A stretch of 64,000 bases of DNA. Origin: Brevibacillus sp. (GTDB lineage: Bacteria > Bacillota > Bacilli > Brevibacillales > Brevibacillaceae). Numbering within the stretch: the stretch's first letter is position 1; the number at the start of each line of letters is the position of its first letter. Both the position numbers and the translations under genes were made by a program. The stretch is from positions 62,001 through 126,000 of the forward strand of contig JACDOF010000007.1 of assembly GCA_017656235.1 (NCBI GenBank), written 5' to 3'. The notes below the pieces were generated by a model, which made no database searches, was not told the origin of the DNA, and saw only the letters and a list, made by a program, of their open reading frames with translations. Below, piece by piece: positions 27,999 through 37,772 of this stretch.

Positions 27999-29108
27999 AT
28001 GAACCGCAAACGAACCAAGATTTTGTCGATGACGATGACGACCGCGCTGGCGCTCATGCTCGCCGCTTGCGGCCAGGGAGCGGCACCGGAGCAAAAGCCT
28101 GCGGACAGCGGCAGTTCTGCATCGGCTCCGGCTGGGAAACAGGACGACGGCAAGATTGTTGTGGGCTTTTCGATGGATACGCTGAAGGAAGAACGCTGGC
28201 AGAAAGACCGCGAGCTGTTTGAAGCGAAAGTAAGAGAACTGGGGGCGGAAGTGCTGACGCAGGCAGCCAACAGCGATGATGCCAAACAGCTGTCACAGGC
28301 GGAAAACCTGATTTCGCAGGGGGTTGACGTACTCGTTGTCGTACCGCACAACGCGGAAGCAACCGCTGCGATTGTGGAGAAAGCGCACGAAGCCGGCATC
28401 AAAGTGCTGTCATACGATCGTTTGATTAAAAATTCCGATGTTGATCTGTACGTTTCATTTGATAACGAAAAAGTGGGAGAAATGCAGGCCCAAGAGATCG
28501 TGAAGCGTGTGCCAAAAGGGAACTACGTATACATTGGCGGCGCTGACACGGACAACAATGCGGTGCTGTTCCGCCAGGGGGCGATGAATATCCTGAAGCC
28601 CCTGGAAGAAAAGGGCGACATCAAGATCGTCTTCGATCAGTACTCCAAAGACTGGAAGCCGGAAGAGGCGCTGAAAAACATGGAAAACGCCCTGACTGCC
28701 AATAACAACGACATCCAGGCCGTCGTCGCGGCCAACGACGGAACGGCTGGCGGCGTGATCCAGGCACTGGCCGCACAGGGATTGGCCGGCAAGGTTCCGG
28801 TCTCCGGGCAGGATGCGGAACTGGCCGCCCTCCAGCGCATCGTGGAAGGCAAACAGACAATGACCGTATACAAACCGATTCACAAAGAAGCGGCCATTGC
28901 GGCGGAGCTGGCGGTGAAGCTGGCAAAGGGAGAAAGCATCGAGACGAACAGCACGGTGAACAACGGCAAGATTGACGTGCCTTCCGTTCTGCTGGAACCG
29001 GTGGTCGTCACCAAGGAGAACATTGTGGACACCGTGATTGCGGACGGCTTCCAGAAGCTGGAGGATGTCTACAAGAACGTCCCGAAAGATCAATGGCCAA
29101 AACAGTAG
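27999..29108 (+). CDS. Sugar ABC transporter substrate-binding lipoprotein (XylF/ChvE class)
   Basis: 369 residues from ATG 27999 (AAAAGGGGGA before). Signal peptide with lipobox MLAACG, then a periplasmic-binding-protein domain of the ribose/xylose type: GFSMDTLKEERWQKDRELFE, GVDVLVVVPHNAEA, VLSYDRLIKNSDVDLYVSFDN, GNYVYIGGADTDNNA, AANDGTAGGVIQAL. These resemble XylF/ChvE proteins that bind xylose or other aldoses. The genes for the ATPase and permease follow, so the transporter is complete. Confidence 0.88.
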   Translation: MNRKRTKILSMTMTTALALMLAACGQGAAPEQKPADSGSSASAPAGKQDDGKIVVGFSMDTLKEERWQKDRELFEAKVRELGAEVLTQAANSDDAKQLSQAENLISQGVDVLVVVPHNAEATAAIVEKAHEAGIKVLSYDRLIKNSDVDLYVSFDNEKVGEMQAQEIVKRVPKGNYVYIGGADTDNNAVLFRQGAMNILKPLEEKGDIKIVFDQYSKDWKPEEALKNMENALTANNNDIQAVVAANDGTAGGVIQALAAQGLAGKVPVSGQDAELAALQRIVEGKQTMTVYKPIHKEAAIAAELAVKLAKGESIETNSTVNNGKIDVPSVLLEPVVVTKENIVDTVIADGFQKLEDVYKNVPKDQWPKQ

Positions 29109-29194
29109 CCGCTTAAGCAGAGCACAGAGAGGAAGCCAAATGCGCGAGCCTTTGGCTTCCTTCTTTCCATCCAGAGGGAGGGGAGCGCAAAAAG

Positions 29195-30712
29195 ATGGAC
29201 AGCTATGCGCTGGAAATGGAAGAGATTACGAAAGAGTTTCCCGGTGTAAAAGCACTCAACCGCGTCAGTTTTCAGGTGAAAAAGGGGGAAATCCACGCCC
29301 TGTGCGGGGAAAACGGGGCGGGAAAGTCAACGCTGATGAAAGTGCTGAGCGGCTTGTATCCCGCAGGTACCTACGAGGGCACGATCAAAGTCAATGGTGA
29401 AATAAAGCGTTTTACCGGCATCAAGGACGCGGAGGAAGCGGGCATCGCCATCATCTATCAGGAGCTGGCTTTGGTCAAGCAGTTAACAATCGGCGAAAAC
29501 ATTTTTCTCGGCCGCGAACCGCGAAAAGGACTGGGGATCGACTGGGATACCCTGCACTTCGAAGCGAAAAAGTGGCTGGAACAAGTGGGGCTGCCCTTTT
29601 CGCCGGAAACCAGGATTGATGCGCTGGGGATCGGCCAGCAGCAGCTCGTGGAAATTGCCAAAGCTCTTTCCAAAAATGCGCAAATCCTTATCCTTGACGA
29701 GCCGACTGCTGCACTGACCGAAAGTGAAGTGGCGACATTGATGAACATCTTGCATGAGCTGCGTCGGCGCGGCGTCACCTGCATCTACATTTCCCACAAG
29801 CTGAACGAAGTGTTTGCGATCGCTGATTCGATTACGGTGCTGCGAGATGGTCAGAGTATCGGCACTCGTCCGGCTGCCGAGCTTGATGAGGCCAGCGTGA
29901 TTTCGCTCATGGTCGGCCGCACATTGACTGATCTGTTCCCTCGCCAGCAGCATACGCCGGGGGAAGTCGTACTGGAGTTGAACGATTTCTGCGTATACGA
30001 CCGTGAACAGCCGTCCAAACGAATCCTGCACAACATTCATTTGCAGCTTCGCAAAGGGGAGATCGTCGGGATTGCCGGCTTGATGGGAGCGGGTCGGACC
30101 GAATTGGCGACAGCGATCTTCGGCGGGTACCCGGGGAAGATAACGGGTGATATGCGCCTGAACGGCAAACCGGTGCGGATTACGACGCCAATGGAGGGGA
30201 TTCGTAACGGCATCGCTCTCGTCTCGGAGGATCGCAAACGGTACGGGTTGGTGCTGGAACAGTCGATCAAAAACAACATCAGCCTGGCCAGTCTGTCCAG
30301 GCTGTCCAAGGGGTTGGTCGTTGACGAGAACGAAGAGATTCGTCAGAGCAATCACTATGTAAAAGAATTGATGATCAAGACTCCTTCCATTGAGACGGCT
30401 GTCGGCACATTGTCGGGTGGCAACCAGCAGAAGGTAGTAATCGGCAAGTGGCTGTTGGCACAGCCGCAAGTACTGATCTTGGACGAGCCGACGCGGGGGA
30501 TCGATGTAGGGGCCAAATACGAGATCTACAACCTGATGAACCGTTTGGTTGAGCAGGGAATGGCCATCCTGATGATCTCGTCCGAGCTGCCGGAAGTGCT
30601 TGGGATGAGCGACCGGATTTACGTGATGCGCGAAGGTGCGCTGGCCGCCGAGTTTGATTGGCGGGAGGCCACACAAGAAAAAATCATGCAAGCCGCCACA
30701 GGGGGGAGATAG
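29195..30712 (+). CDS. Sugar ABC transporter ATP-binding protein (XylG/RbsA class)
   Basis: 505 residues with two fused ABC domains. The first has CGENGAGKSTLMKVLSGLYP (Walker A) and LILDEPTAALTE (Walker B). The second has a degenerate Walker A (GIAGLMGAGRTELATAIFG) but a strong signature LSGGNQQKVVIGKWLL and LILDEPTRGIDVG. Two domains of this kind are standard for ribose/xylose importers. It sits between the binding protein and the permease. Confidence 0.92.
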   Translation: MDSYALEMEEITKEFPGVKALNRVSFQVKKGEIHALCGENGAGKSTLMKVLSGLYPAGTYEGTIKVNGEIKRFTGIKDAEEAGIAIIYQELALVKQLTIGENIFLGREPRKGLGIDWDTLHFEAKKWLEQVGLPFSPETRIDALGIGQQQLVEIAKALSKNAQILILDEPTAALTESEVATLMNILHELRRRGVTCIYISHKLNEVFAIADSITVLRDGQSIGTRPAAELDEASVISLMVGRTLTDLFPRQQHTPGEVVLELNDFCVYDREQPSKRILHNIHLQLRKGEIVGIAGLMGAGRTELATAIFGGYPGKITGDMRLNGKPVRITTPMEGIRNGIALVSEDRKRYGLVLEQSIKNNISLASLSRLSKGLVVDENEEIRQSNHYVKELMIKTPSIETAVGTLSGGNQQKVVIGKWLLAQPQVLILDEPTRGIDVGAKYEIYNLMNRLVEQGMAILMISSELPEVLGMSDRIYVMREGALAAEFDWREATQEKIMQAATGGR

Positions 30713-30714
30713 CA

Positions 30715-31884
30715 ATGAAAGCGGAAGTGACAAGTGAAAAAATCATTCGCAGAAAATGGCAGTTATTCGGAAATCTAAACGTTCGCACGTATACGATGAT
30801 TTTTGCCCTGCTGGCGATCTGGATTTTTTTCAGTCTGCTGACAGATACATTCCTGACGCCGCGGAACTTGTCCAATCTGTTTATCCAGATGTCAGTGACC
30901 GCCATCCTGGCGATTGGCATGGTTCTGATCATCGTAGCCGGTCACATTGACTTGTCGGTAGGCTCCATCGTCGGTGTGACAGGCGGCGTGGCAGCAATCT
31001 TACAAGTGTGGTACGGGATGGACACCGTTCCGGTGCTGATCTTGACCCTGGCCCTTGGCGCGTTGATCGGCCTGCTGCAGGGATGGATCGTTGCGTACCA
31101 CGCAGTGCCCGCTTTTATTGTCACGCTGGGCGGGATGATGGTGTTTCGCGGAATCTTGATGGGGATCACCAAAGGGACCACCGTGGCACCGATGGAAGAG
31201 AGCTTTAAGCTGATCGGCAACGCCTATTTGCCGTTTGCGGTCGGGTACGGACTGGCCGCCCTTGCGATCGTGTGGATGATTGTCACTGCACTGCGCAGGC
31301 GCAAAGCCCGCATCCAATACGGCTTTACCGTGCCCTCCATGGCGGCGGAAGCTGGCAAACTTGCGCTGTTTGCCGTGTTGATTGGTCTGTTCAGCTTTGT
31401 GATGAATTACTACAAAGGAATCCCCTTTCCGATTCTGATCGTCGTCTTGCTCGGCCTGTTGTTTACGTTCATTGCCAACAAAACGCCGTTTGGCCGCTCC
31501 ATCTACGCGATCGGAGGGAACAGTGAGGCGGCGCGTTTGTCCGGAATCAACATCCGCCGAAATACCCTCATGATCTTCGTGTTAAGCGGTCTGATGTCGG
31601 CGGTGGCGGCAATCGTGCTGACATCTCGACTCGATTCGGCGACCATCAGCGCAGGTCAAAACTACGAACTCGATGCGATCGCGGCCTGCGTAATTGGCGG
31701 GACCAGCCTGATGGGCGGTTCGGGGACGATTTTTGGCGCCATCATCGGTGCGCTGGTCATGGCCAGTCTCGACAACGGCATGAGCCTGATGAACCTCGAT
31801 TCGTTTTGGCAGTACATCGTCAAAGGATCGATTCTGGTGCTGGCTGTCTGGGTGGATATTCGCAGCCGCCAGCGCAGAGCCTAA
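30715..31884 (+). CDS. Sugar ABC transporter permease (XylH/RbsC class)
   Basis: 389 residues from ATG 30715 (GGGGGGAG before; the track start 30658 is inside the ATPase gene). It has about ten membrane helices. [47 protein letters not shown] and [22 protein letters not shown] are typical of branched permeases for ribose, xylose and AI-2-type substrates. The gene ends the transporter and is 21 bases before a chemoreceptor gene. Confidence 0.92.
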   Translation: MKAEVTSEKIIRRKWQLFGNLNVRTYTMIFALLAIWIFFSLLTDTFLTPRNLSNLFIQMSVTAILAIGMVLIIVAGHIDLSVGSIVGVTGGVAAILQVWYGMDTVPVLILTLALGALIGLLQGWIVAYHAVPAFIVTLGGMMVFRGILMGITKGTTVAPMEESFKLIGNAYLPFAVGYGLAALAIVWMIVTALRRRKARIQYGFTVPSMAAEAGKLALFAVLIGLFSFVMNYYKGIPFPILIVVLLGLLFTFIANKTPFGRSIYAIGGNSEAARLSGINIRRNTLMIFVLSGLMSAVAAIVLTSRLDSATISAGQNYELDAIAACVIGGTSLMGGSGTIFGAIIGALVMASLDNGMSLMNLDSFWQYIVKGSILVLAVWVDIRSRQRRA

Positions 31885-31905
31885 GACCGCGAGAAGGTGA
31901 TAAAC

Positions 31906-33672
31906 ATGTCTTTTCTGCGCAGGTTGGCTTCCTTCGTTCGGGGAAAGGACAAACATCCCCGGGTCGGTCAAGGTGTTTTTGGCAAAGCGGGCATTCGGGT
32001 CAAGATCGGATTGGTCTTTCTGGTTCTGTTCTTGTTTACGCTGAGCCTGGGGGGGAACGGGCTTTATCAGATGAGCGAACTGAATCGGGAGACAGAGGAG
32101 CTGTACCAAAACAGTTTGCAGGTCATCAACGAATTGGGCGAGGTACGTTCGCTCGTCATCGAACTCCGGCTGATCGTGGCCAAACAGTTGGTTCATGGCG
32201 ACATGGCCCAGCTCGCCCTTGCCCGGCAGGATGCTGACGACAAGATGAAACGAGTGGAACAGTTTTTGGAGCAGTACCATCAACGAACAACCACGCCGTA
32301 CGAGCAGGAAAAACTGCAGCAGATGGATCGGGTTTTCAGTACGTACGCCGGATTTATCCAGACCGTTTTCAACCGCATTGAATCAGGAAATGATGCCGCC
32401 GACATGTTTGTTTCACTGGAACGGGACGGTTCCAGCCTGCTTGCTGCCATTCGCGACCTTGTCGCCTTTCATGCGGAGCGGGCCGCTCAGCAGCAGAATG
32501 CGGCACAGGAGCGTTACGACAGCTCCCTGCTGTTGACGATCATCCTCAGTGCATTGGGGCTTGGCGCCTGTGCGGTCGGTTTGGGCGTGATCCGCTTCAC
32601 GCTCGTTACTCCATTGCAGGTGTTGGAGCGGGCCGTGACGGCCATGGCGAGGGGAGATCTGCGAATGCGCGTGAGCATCCGTGCGATGGACGAAATCGGA
32701 CGCCTCAGCCAGGCCTTCAATCAACTGGCTCAACAGTGGTCTGTGATTGTCGGGGAGCTGCAGGAGTCTTCCCGCCTGCTGCGGGTCACCGCAGAGGAAT
32801 TGGCGGAAAGCAGTAATGGAGCCGCCGAGACGACCGGGCAGGTAGCGGCGGCGACCGAACGCACCGCAGAAAACGCCTCCAACCAGGCGGAATTCGCTCA
32901 ACTGGTGATGGCGTGCGTCCGGCAGGGAATGGCTGACCTGAACGAGGTGTGCGCTGAGGCTGAAAAGACGAACCAGCTGGCACAGGCCACAAGTCTGGTG
33001 GCCAACAGCGGACAGGAAGCTGTGCAATCGGCGGTTCACCAAACAGAAGTGCTGACTCGGACTGTTCAATCGGCGCGTCAGTCGATTGCGCAGTTGGCGG
33101 CAAACTCAAACGCCATCTCCCGGATGACCACAATGATTGGAGAGATCGCAGCCCAGACAAACCTGCTGGCGCTGAATGCGGCCATTGAGGCTGCCCGTGT
33201 TGGAGTACACGGCAAGGGGTTTGCCGTAGTGGCGACAGAAGTGCAGAAGCTGGCAGAACAGTCCAGGGCAGCTGCCTCCGACATTGAACAGATCGTGTGC
33301 GGCATGCAGCAGGAGACGGCATCGTTCCTGAAGTTGATGGAAGAGACGGCGGTGCAGGTAGAGGCACAAAGTCAGCAGATCGGCAGAGGGGGACTGGCAC
33401 TCCAGGAAATCGTGCAGCAGGCAGAGGGGACCAGCGCGCAGGTGGCGGCCATGCAGGACCGCCTGGATCGTTTGGTTCGATCGTTCCAAGAGGTGGAGCA
33501 GCGGATGGAACAAATGAGTGAGCGGATTCGAGAGACTGCGGCCATTGCAGAAGAAGTGACGGCTGCCTCGGAGGAGATTACGGCGGCGGTGCAGGATATG
33601 GCGCACAGTGCAAGCGCGTTGTCCGGGCAGGCCGAATCCTTGAAAGAGAAAGCGCTGCAGTTTCAGGCATAG
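31906..33672 (+). CDS. Methyl-accepting chemotaxis protein
   Basis: 588 residues from ATG 31906 (AAGGTGA before). Membrane helix near residue 30, an extracellular four-helix-type region (about 55-200), a second helix, HAMP near residue 225-275, then the coiled signalling domain with hairpin tip [40 protein letters not shown]. The usual ARAGEHGKGF appears as [10 protein letters not shown]. Its location just after the sugar transporter suggests it reports sugar to the flagellar motor, perhaps via the binding protein; that is inference. Confidence 0.9.
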   Translation: MSFLRRLASFVRGKDKHPRVGQGVFGKAGIRVKIGLVFLVLFLFTLSLGGNGLYQMSELNRETEELYQNSLQVINELGEVRSLVIELRLIVAKQLVHGDMAQLALARQDADDKMKRVEQFLEQYHQRTTTPYEQEKLQQMDRVFSTYAGFIQTVFNRIESGNDAADMFVSLERDGSSLLAAIRDLVAFHAERAAQQQNAAQERYDSSLLLTIILSALGLGACAVGLGVIRFTLVTPLQVLERAVTAMARGDLRMRVSIRAMDEIGRLSQAFNQLAQQWSVIVGELQESSRLLRVTAEELAESSNGAAETTGQVAAATERTAENASNQAEFAQLVMACVRQGMADLNEVCAEAEKTNQLAQATSLVANSGQEAVQSAVHQTEVLTRTVQSARQSIAQLAANSNAISRMTTMIGEIAAQTNLLALNAAIEAARVGVHGKGFAVVATEVQKLAEQSRAAASDIEQIVCGMQQETASFLKLMEETAVQVEAQSQQIGRGGLALQEIVQQAEGTSAQVAAMQDRLDRLVRSFQEVEQRMEQMSERIRETAAIAEEVTAASEEITAAVQDMAHSASALSGQAESLKEKALQFQA

Positions 33673-33709
33673 GCCCGAACTCTTCTTTACCTTCAATTTC
33701 TTCTTTGGG

Positions 33710-33739
33710 TTGCATACCCAGCTTTTTTTCTCTTATAAT
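33710..33739 (+). promoter_or_regulatory. Promoter of fabH
   Basis: TTGCAT, 18 bases, TATAAT (perfect -10). The FapR-like operator begins at the next base, so bound repressor would cover the start of transcription. Confidence 0.7.
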
Positions 33740-33756
33740 TTAGTATCAGCTACTAA
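33740..33756 (+). promoter_or_regulatory. FapR-type operator
   Basis: TTAGTA-TCAGC-TACTAA, a perfect 6-base inverted repeat, the length and half-site of the FapR operator of Bacillus. FapR represses fatty-acid synthesis genes until malonyl-CoA rises; fabHB is a known target. Confidence 0.75.
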
Positions 33757-33818
33757 TACTATATCATAAAATCTAGTTATAAGAAGAAGTCGAATTGCGA
33801 ATGAAAGGAAGGAAGCCA

Positions 33819-34826
33819 ATGATGAACGAGGAGCGTGTTGGATTGCAATCAAGAGCGCGGATCACCGCTGTCGGCAGCTATGTACCGGAGAAGGTCTTGA
33901 CCAACCACGATCTGGAGCAGATGGTGGAGACGACTGATGAGTGGATTGTCCAGCGTACGGGAATCCGGGAAAGGAGAATTGCCGCGTCCGACCAGTTTAC
34001 CAGCGACTTGTGTGTGGCGGCCGCCCGCGATCTGGCTGAGCGGTACGGAAAATCGCTTGAAGATGTGGAGGTCATCATCGTCAGCACCTCCACGCCGGAT
34101 TACTCGTTTCCCAGCGTCTCCAGCCAGGTGCAGGCGCGCCTTGGCATCAAGGAAGCGGGGGCGATTGACCTGCAGGCGGCGTGTGCCGGATTTGCCTACG
34201 GCCTTCACTTGGCCAACTCGCTGGTTACAGCGGGGATGCACCGGAAGGTATTGGTAATCGGCGCGGAGACATTGTCCAAGATTACCGACTACACTGATCG
34301 CACAACCTGCATCCTGTTTGGGGACGGTGCAGGGGCGGTGCTGGTCGAGCGGGACGATCAGCACCCCGGGTTCCTTTCCTACCATCTCGGTTCGCAGGGG
34401 GAAGGGGGCATTCATCTGTACTGCACGGGACTGTCAAGCCGGATGGGCGATCAGGAACTGGTTGCGAAGAATCGGATCATCCAGAACGGTCGGGAAGTGT
34501 ACAAATGGGCTGTAACGACAGTTCCCAAAGGCATGCAGCGGGTGGTGGAAAAAGCGGGCATGGATTTGAAAGAGGTTGATTGGTTTGTTCCGCACAGCGC
34601 CAATTTGCGCATGATTGAATCAATCTGTGAAAAGACAGGCTTCCCCCTTGCGCGTACGCTGTACAGTCTGGAGTACTTCGGCAACACGTCGGCAGCGACG
34701 ATTCCCCTCTCCCTGGACCTGGCGGTTAAGGAGGGAAAAATCAAGGCGGGAGACACGATCTTGATGTACGGTTTTGGCGGCGGATTGGTCCATGCCGGTT
34801 TGCTTGTCCGCTGGGGCGAGATGTAG
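33819..34826 (+). CDS. fabHB: 3-oxoacyl-ACP synthase III (FabHB/YhfB-like)
   Basis: 335 residues from ATG 33819 (GGAAGG before; ATG 33822 is also possible). ITAVGSYVPEKVLTN, the cysteine in DLQAACAGFAYGLH, the histidine in WFVPHSANLRMIESICEKTGFP, and YFGNTSAATIPLSL give the Cys-His-Asn triad. The VPHSANLRMIE stretch agrees with what I recall of Bacillus FabHB rather than FabHA. It condenses a branched or straight acyl-CoA with malonyl-ACP to start fatty acids. A FapR operator lies upstream. Confidence 0.9.
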   Translation: MMNEERVGLQSRARITAVGSYVPEKVLTNHDLEQMVETTDEWIVQRTGIRERRIAASDQFTSDLCVAAARDLAERYGKSLEDVEVIIVSTSTPDYSFPSVSSQVQARLGIKEAGAIDLQAACAGFAYGLHLANSLVTAGMHRKVLVIGAETLSKITDYTDRTTCILFGDGAGAVLVERDDQHPGFLSYHLGSQGEGGIHLYCTGLSSRMGDQELVAKNRIIQNGREVYKWAVTTVPKGMQRVVEKAGMDLKEVDWFVPHSANLRMIESICEKTGFPLARTLYSLEYFGNTSAATIPLSLDLAVKEGKIKAGDTILMYGFGGGLVHAGLLVRWGEM

Positions 34827-34870
34827 GACGGCCGACGGTTCAACACCGTTTGTCCGGTACAGGGGGGCGG

Positions 34871-34898
34871 TTGCACTCTCGCCAAAATCAGCTACAAT
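34871..34898 (+). promoter_or_regulatory. Promoter of prfB
   Basis: TTGCAC, 16 bases, TACAAT, about 45 bases before the prfB start. Confidence 0.6.
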
Positions 34899-34942
34899 AT
34901 GTATCAACACGGAAAAAAACTTGCATGAAGGTGGTTCAAATC

Positions 34943-36059
34943 ATGGCGTTAATCGACGTGTCAAACGTCAAGCAGGAATTGAACAATATGGCTAAGCGAT
35001 TAGCGGATATCAGGGGGTCTCTTTGACCTGCCTGCCAAGAAGGAGCGAATCGGTGAGCTGGAGGAACGGATGCTGGCTCCCGATTTCTGGGACGACAATG
35101 ACGCAGCCCAGAAAACAATCAGCGAACTGAACGCACTAAAAAATCTGGTTGACTCGATGGACAAACTGGATTCTGCCCTCGAAGATTTGCAAGTGATGCT
35201 GGAGCTGGCAGTGGATGAGGGGGACGAATCGATTGTTCCGGAGCTGTACGACAGCGTGCAGGCGATGAAGCAGGAAGTGGAGCAGTTTGAACTGCAGCTT
35301 CTGCTCAGTGGTCCATACGACAAGAACAACGCGATCCTTGAACTTCATCCGGGTGCCGGCGGTACGGAATCACAGGATTGGGCGGAGATGCTCTTGAGGA
35401 TGTACACGCGGTGGGCGGATTCCAAGGGGTTCAAGGTAGAGACACTCGATTACCTGCCCGGTGACGAGGCGGGAATCAAAAGCGTCACCTTGTTGATCAA
35501 GGGACATAACGCGTATGGATACCTCAAGGCGGAAAAAGGAGTGCACCGGCTGGTGCGAATCTCGCCATTTGACGCTTCCGGCCGCCGCCACACCTCGTTC
35601 GTTTCCTGCAACGTATTGCCGGAGATTGAGGCAGACACGGAGGTAGATATCCGGCCCGAGGATTTGAAGATTGACACCTACCGTTCCAGCGGCGCCGGGG
35701 GGCAGCATGTCAATACGACAGATTCGGCGGTACGGATTACACACCTGCCGACAGGTATCGTTGTCACCTGCCAGTCGGAGCGGTCCCAGATCAAAAACCG
35801 GGAGCGGGCCATGACCATGCTGGCGGCCAAGTTGTTTGAGCGCAAACGGGAGGAACAGCAGAAAGAGTTGGCCGAGATCCAGGGCGAGCAAAAAGATATC
35901 GCCTGGGGCAGCCAAATCCGTTCCTATGTGTTTCACCCCTACAGTCTGGTGAAAGATCACCGCACCAATGTGGAAGTGGGCAACGTCCAGGCCGTAATGG
36001 ACGGGGAACTGGACACGTTCATCAATGCTTACCTTCGTTCTCAACTTCATCAATCCTGA
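34943..36059 (+). CDS. prfB: Peptide chain release factor 2 (programmed +1 frameshift)
   Basis: A short first frame begins at ATG 34943 ([13 protein letters not shown]) and ends at TGA 35024 after CTT. One T (35024) is skipped and reading continues GAC CTG CCT to 36059, giving about 371 residues. The ORF track shows only the second part. [15 protein letters not shown] contains the SPF motif that reads UGA/UAA, and [20 protein letters not shown] contains the GGQ catalytic loop. RF2 releases the finished chain at UAA/UGA, and by stalling at its own UGA it regulates itself. Confidence 0.96.
35012..35027 (+). promoter_or_regulatory. RF2 programmed +1 frameshift site
   Basis: AGGGGG TCT CTT TGA C: an internal Shine-Dalgarno-like run, the slippery CTT and a weak TGA-C stop in the canonical spacing. 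Confidence 0.95.
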
Positions 36060-36218
36060 CAGCTTCCATTCCGAGCAGATTTGTGCACCGCAGGGGCAGC
36101 GTCCAAACAACGTCCCGCAGCCGTCGTCATGCTGCTGACGCTGTGATTTCCCTGCGGTTGCCTGCTTTCGCCGGCTGTTTGGCCAAACCGCTCGCTGGCG
36201 AACAATCGTCCGCACGGT

Positions 36219-36839
36219 TCAGTCAAATGTACATTCCTTGCCGGGGTCCCGCAAATACTGGAAAAGCAGATGAATCTGGGATTTCGTGTTTCGCCGCTCG
36301 GACAGCCGGGGCAGCTCCTGTTCGTCGAAAAAGTCGACGTCACTCACCTCGACCCGATCAGGGGAAGGAGCTCCGCCGACGATCTCACATTGGATGAATA
36401 GTTTGTAAAAGTGATACGGCTGCGGCAGTTGCGAATGACGCCTCATGTCCAAAACGGCCAAAAGCTTGACGGGTTTCACGTCGTACCCGGCTTCCTCCTT
36501 GATCTCCTTGACCGCGATCTCTCCCGGAGAATAGCCGATGTCAGCATACCCTCCCGGCAAAGCCCAGCAGCCATCAGACTTCTCTTTCACCATCAGGATT
36601 TTGCCGTCCTGAAAAACAACACCCCGAATGTCCACTTTGGGGGTAGGGTAGCCTGTCTCGTTGGCAAACAGGTTGGCAATTCGGCTCATCTCGGTCTGGG
36701 TGTACTCTGCCATGATCTCCACACTGATCCTTCTCAGTTCGGAATAGCGCTCACGGTCGTATACGTCCTTGGAAAACGTAAGGCCTGCCTGGGCGATTGC
36801 CTGCAGGCGGCTGGCCCACTCCAACCACTTGTGTGACAT
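36219..36839 (-). CDS. NUDIX hydrolase (ADP-ribose pyrophosphatase-like) with N-terminal NUDIX-associated region
   Basis: 206 residues from the ATG at 36839; the track start at 36992 lacks support. The first 65 residues resemble the NUDIX_N region of YjhB-type enzymes (KWLEWASRLQAIAQAGLTFSKDVYD). The Nudix domain follows: LPGGYADIGYSPGEIAVKEIKEEAGYD. In the standard box G-x5-E-x7-REUxEExGU the first glutamate is replaced by tyrosine here and the Arg by Lys; the core E-x-x-E-E is kept. Predicted to cleave a nucleoside diphosphate linked to another group. It is convergent with prfB. Confidence 0.8.
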   Translation of the reverse strand: MSHKWLEWASRLQAIAQAGLTFSKDVYDRERYSELRRISVEIMAEYTQTEMSRIANLFANETGYPTPKVDIRGVVFQDGKILMVKEKSDGCWALPGGYADIGYSPGEIAVKEIKEEAGYDVKPVKLLAVLDMRRHSQLPQPYHFYKLFIQCEIVGGAPSPDRVEVSDVDFFDEQELPRLSERRNTKSQIHLLFQYLRDPGKECTFD

Positions 36840-36994
36840 GTTCCCAACTCCCGCTGTCTCAATCATGTTTTCTCCATTGTACCGTACCTGCTCGTCATAC
36901 TCCAGAAAGCGGATTGCCCAAATCTGCCGGATGCCGGCAGTCAAACTGATTGACGGCAGGAATTGCGATCGATAAAATGGAGACAACATCATGA

Positions 36995-37009
36995 GGTCAT
37001 CAGATCACC
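36995..37009 (+). promoter_or_regulatory. Putative GntR/FCD operator, site 1
   Basis: GGTCATCAGATCACC, 32 bases before the regulator gene. Its first 11 bases match the complement of the site before glcD. Confidence 0.5.
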
Positions 37010-37040
37010 ATAAGACCAACAATGCCGGTGAGGAACGGGA

Positions 37041-37745
37041 ATGAAACCAAAATCACAGTTCAAAATTCGCAAAACGTATGAAGAAGTAGCCGAATACATG
37101 AAACAGCAAATCTTGTCAGGAGTCTTCCAGCCGGGAGACCGTCTTCCTTCCCTGCGGGAACTGGGGGACATGCTGGGGGTCGGCCAGTCGACGGTGCGGG
37201 AAGCGATCAGTGCGCTCAAAACCATGGGACTGGTCAGCATCCGGCAGGGGGAAGGGACGTTTGTCACCCCTTTTCAGCCGGAAGAAGTCCTGTCCGCCTT
37301 TGAGGCAATCCGCCCGATGACCGAACAGGATATACTGGCCCTGCTGGAAGTGCGCAAGATTATCGAGTCCGGTACGGTTCGCCTGGCCGCCGAACGGCGT
37401 ACGGAGGACGATCTGAAGCCGCTGGGCAGGGCGATGGAGGACATGGAAGCAGCACTGGCAAAAGGCAGGTTGGGAGAAAAGGCGGACTGGAATTTCCACT
37501 ACTCGATAGCGCTTGCCTCGCACAATCCCATCCTTGTGTCCGTCGTGCAGTCGATTGCAGAGACAATGGAGAAACACGTCAAGGAAAACAGAGTGCGCCT
37601 CTTTCGCAAACCAGGCAATCAAGAGCGGCTGCTGGAGGAACACCGGCGTATCTATGAAGCAATTGTCAAACGAGACCCCGAGCAGGCGGAAGCGGCCATG
37701 TTGGCACATCTGACGGGAGTGGAACAGGATATGCTGTCCGAGTGA
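37041..37745 (+). CDS. GntR-family regulator, FadR/FCD subgroup
   Basis: 234 residues. Winged-helix domain (about 10-75): AEYMKQQILSGVFQPGDRLPSLRELGDMLGVGQSTVREAISALKTMGLVSIRQGEGTFV. The helical FCD effector domain follows (RKIIESGTVRLAAERR, FHYSIALASHNPILVSVVQSI). Regulators of this type next to glycolate or lactate oxidase genes usually respond to the hydroxy-acid. A shared 11-base motif in front of this gene and in front of glcD suggests it controls itself and glcDF. RBS GAGGAACGGGA. Confidence 0.88.
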   Translation: MKPKSQFKIRKTYEEVAEYMKQQILSGVFQPGDRLPSLRELGDMLGVGQSTVREAISALKTMGLVSIRQGEGTFVTPFQPEEVLSAFEAIRPMTEQDILALLEVRKIIESGTVRLAAERRTEDDLKPLGRAMEDMEAALAKGRLGEKADWNFHYSIALASHNPILVSVVQSIAETMEKHVKENRVRLFRKPGNQERLLEEHRRIYEAIVKRDPEQAEAAMLAHLTGVEQDMLSE

Positions 37746-37772
37746 TTCGTTTCACCGGCTTCTCTTTTGGGA

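Noticed and set aside
27215-28402. 395-residue minus-strand ORF
   Set aside because: Spans the end of the YesN-type gene, the regulatory gap and the start of the sugar-binding gene; low-complexity Ser/Ala composition and no motif.
29483-30733. 416-residue minus-strand ORF
   Set aside because: Shadow of the duplicated ABC ATPase gene; no recognisable domain.
34943-35026. Apparent pseudogene: early TGA in prfB
   Set aside because: The context is the canonical RF2 frameshift site, not a mutation.
36060-36218. Possible small gene or RNA between prfB and the Nudix gene
   Set aside because: 159 bases without an ORF with a ribosome site or a clear hairpin; nothing supportable.
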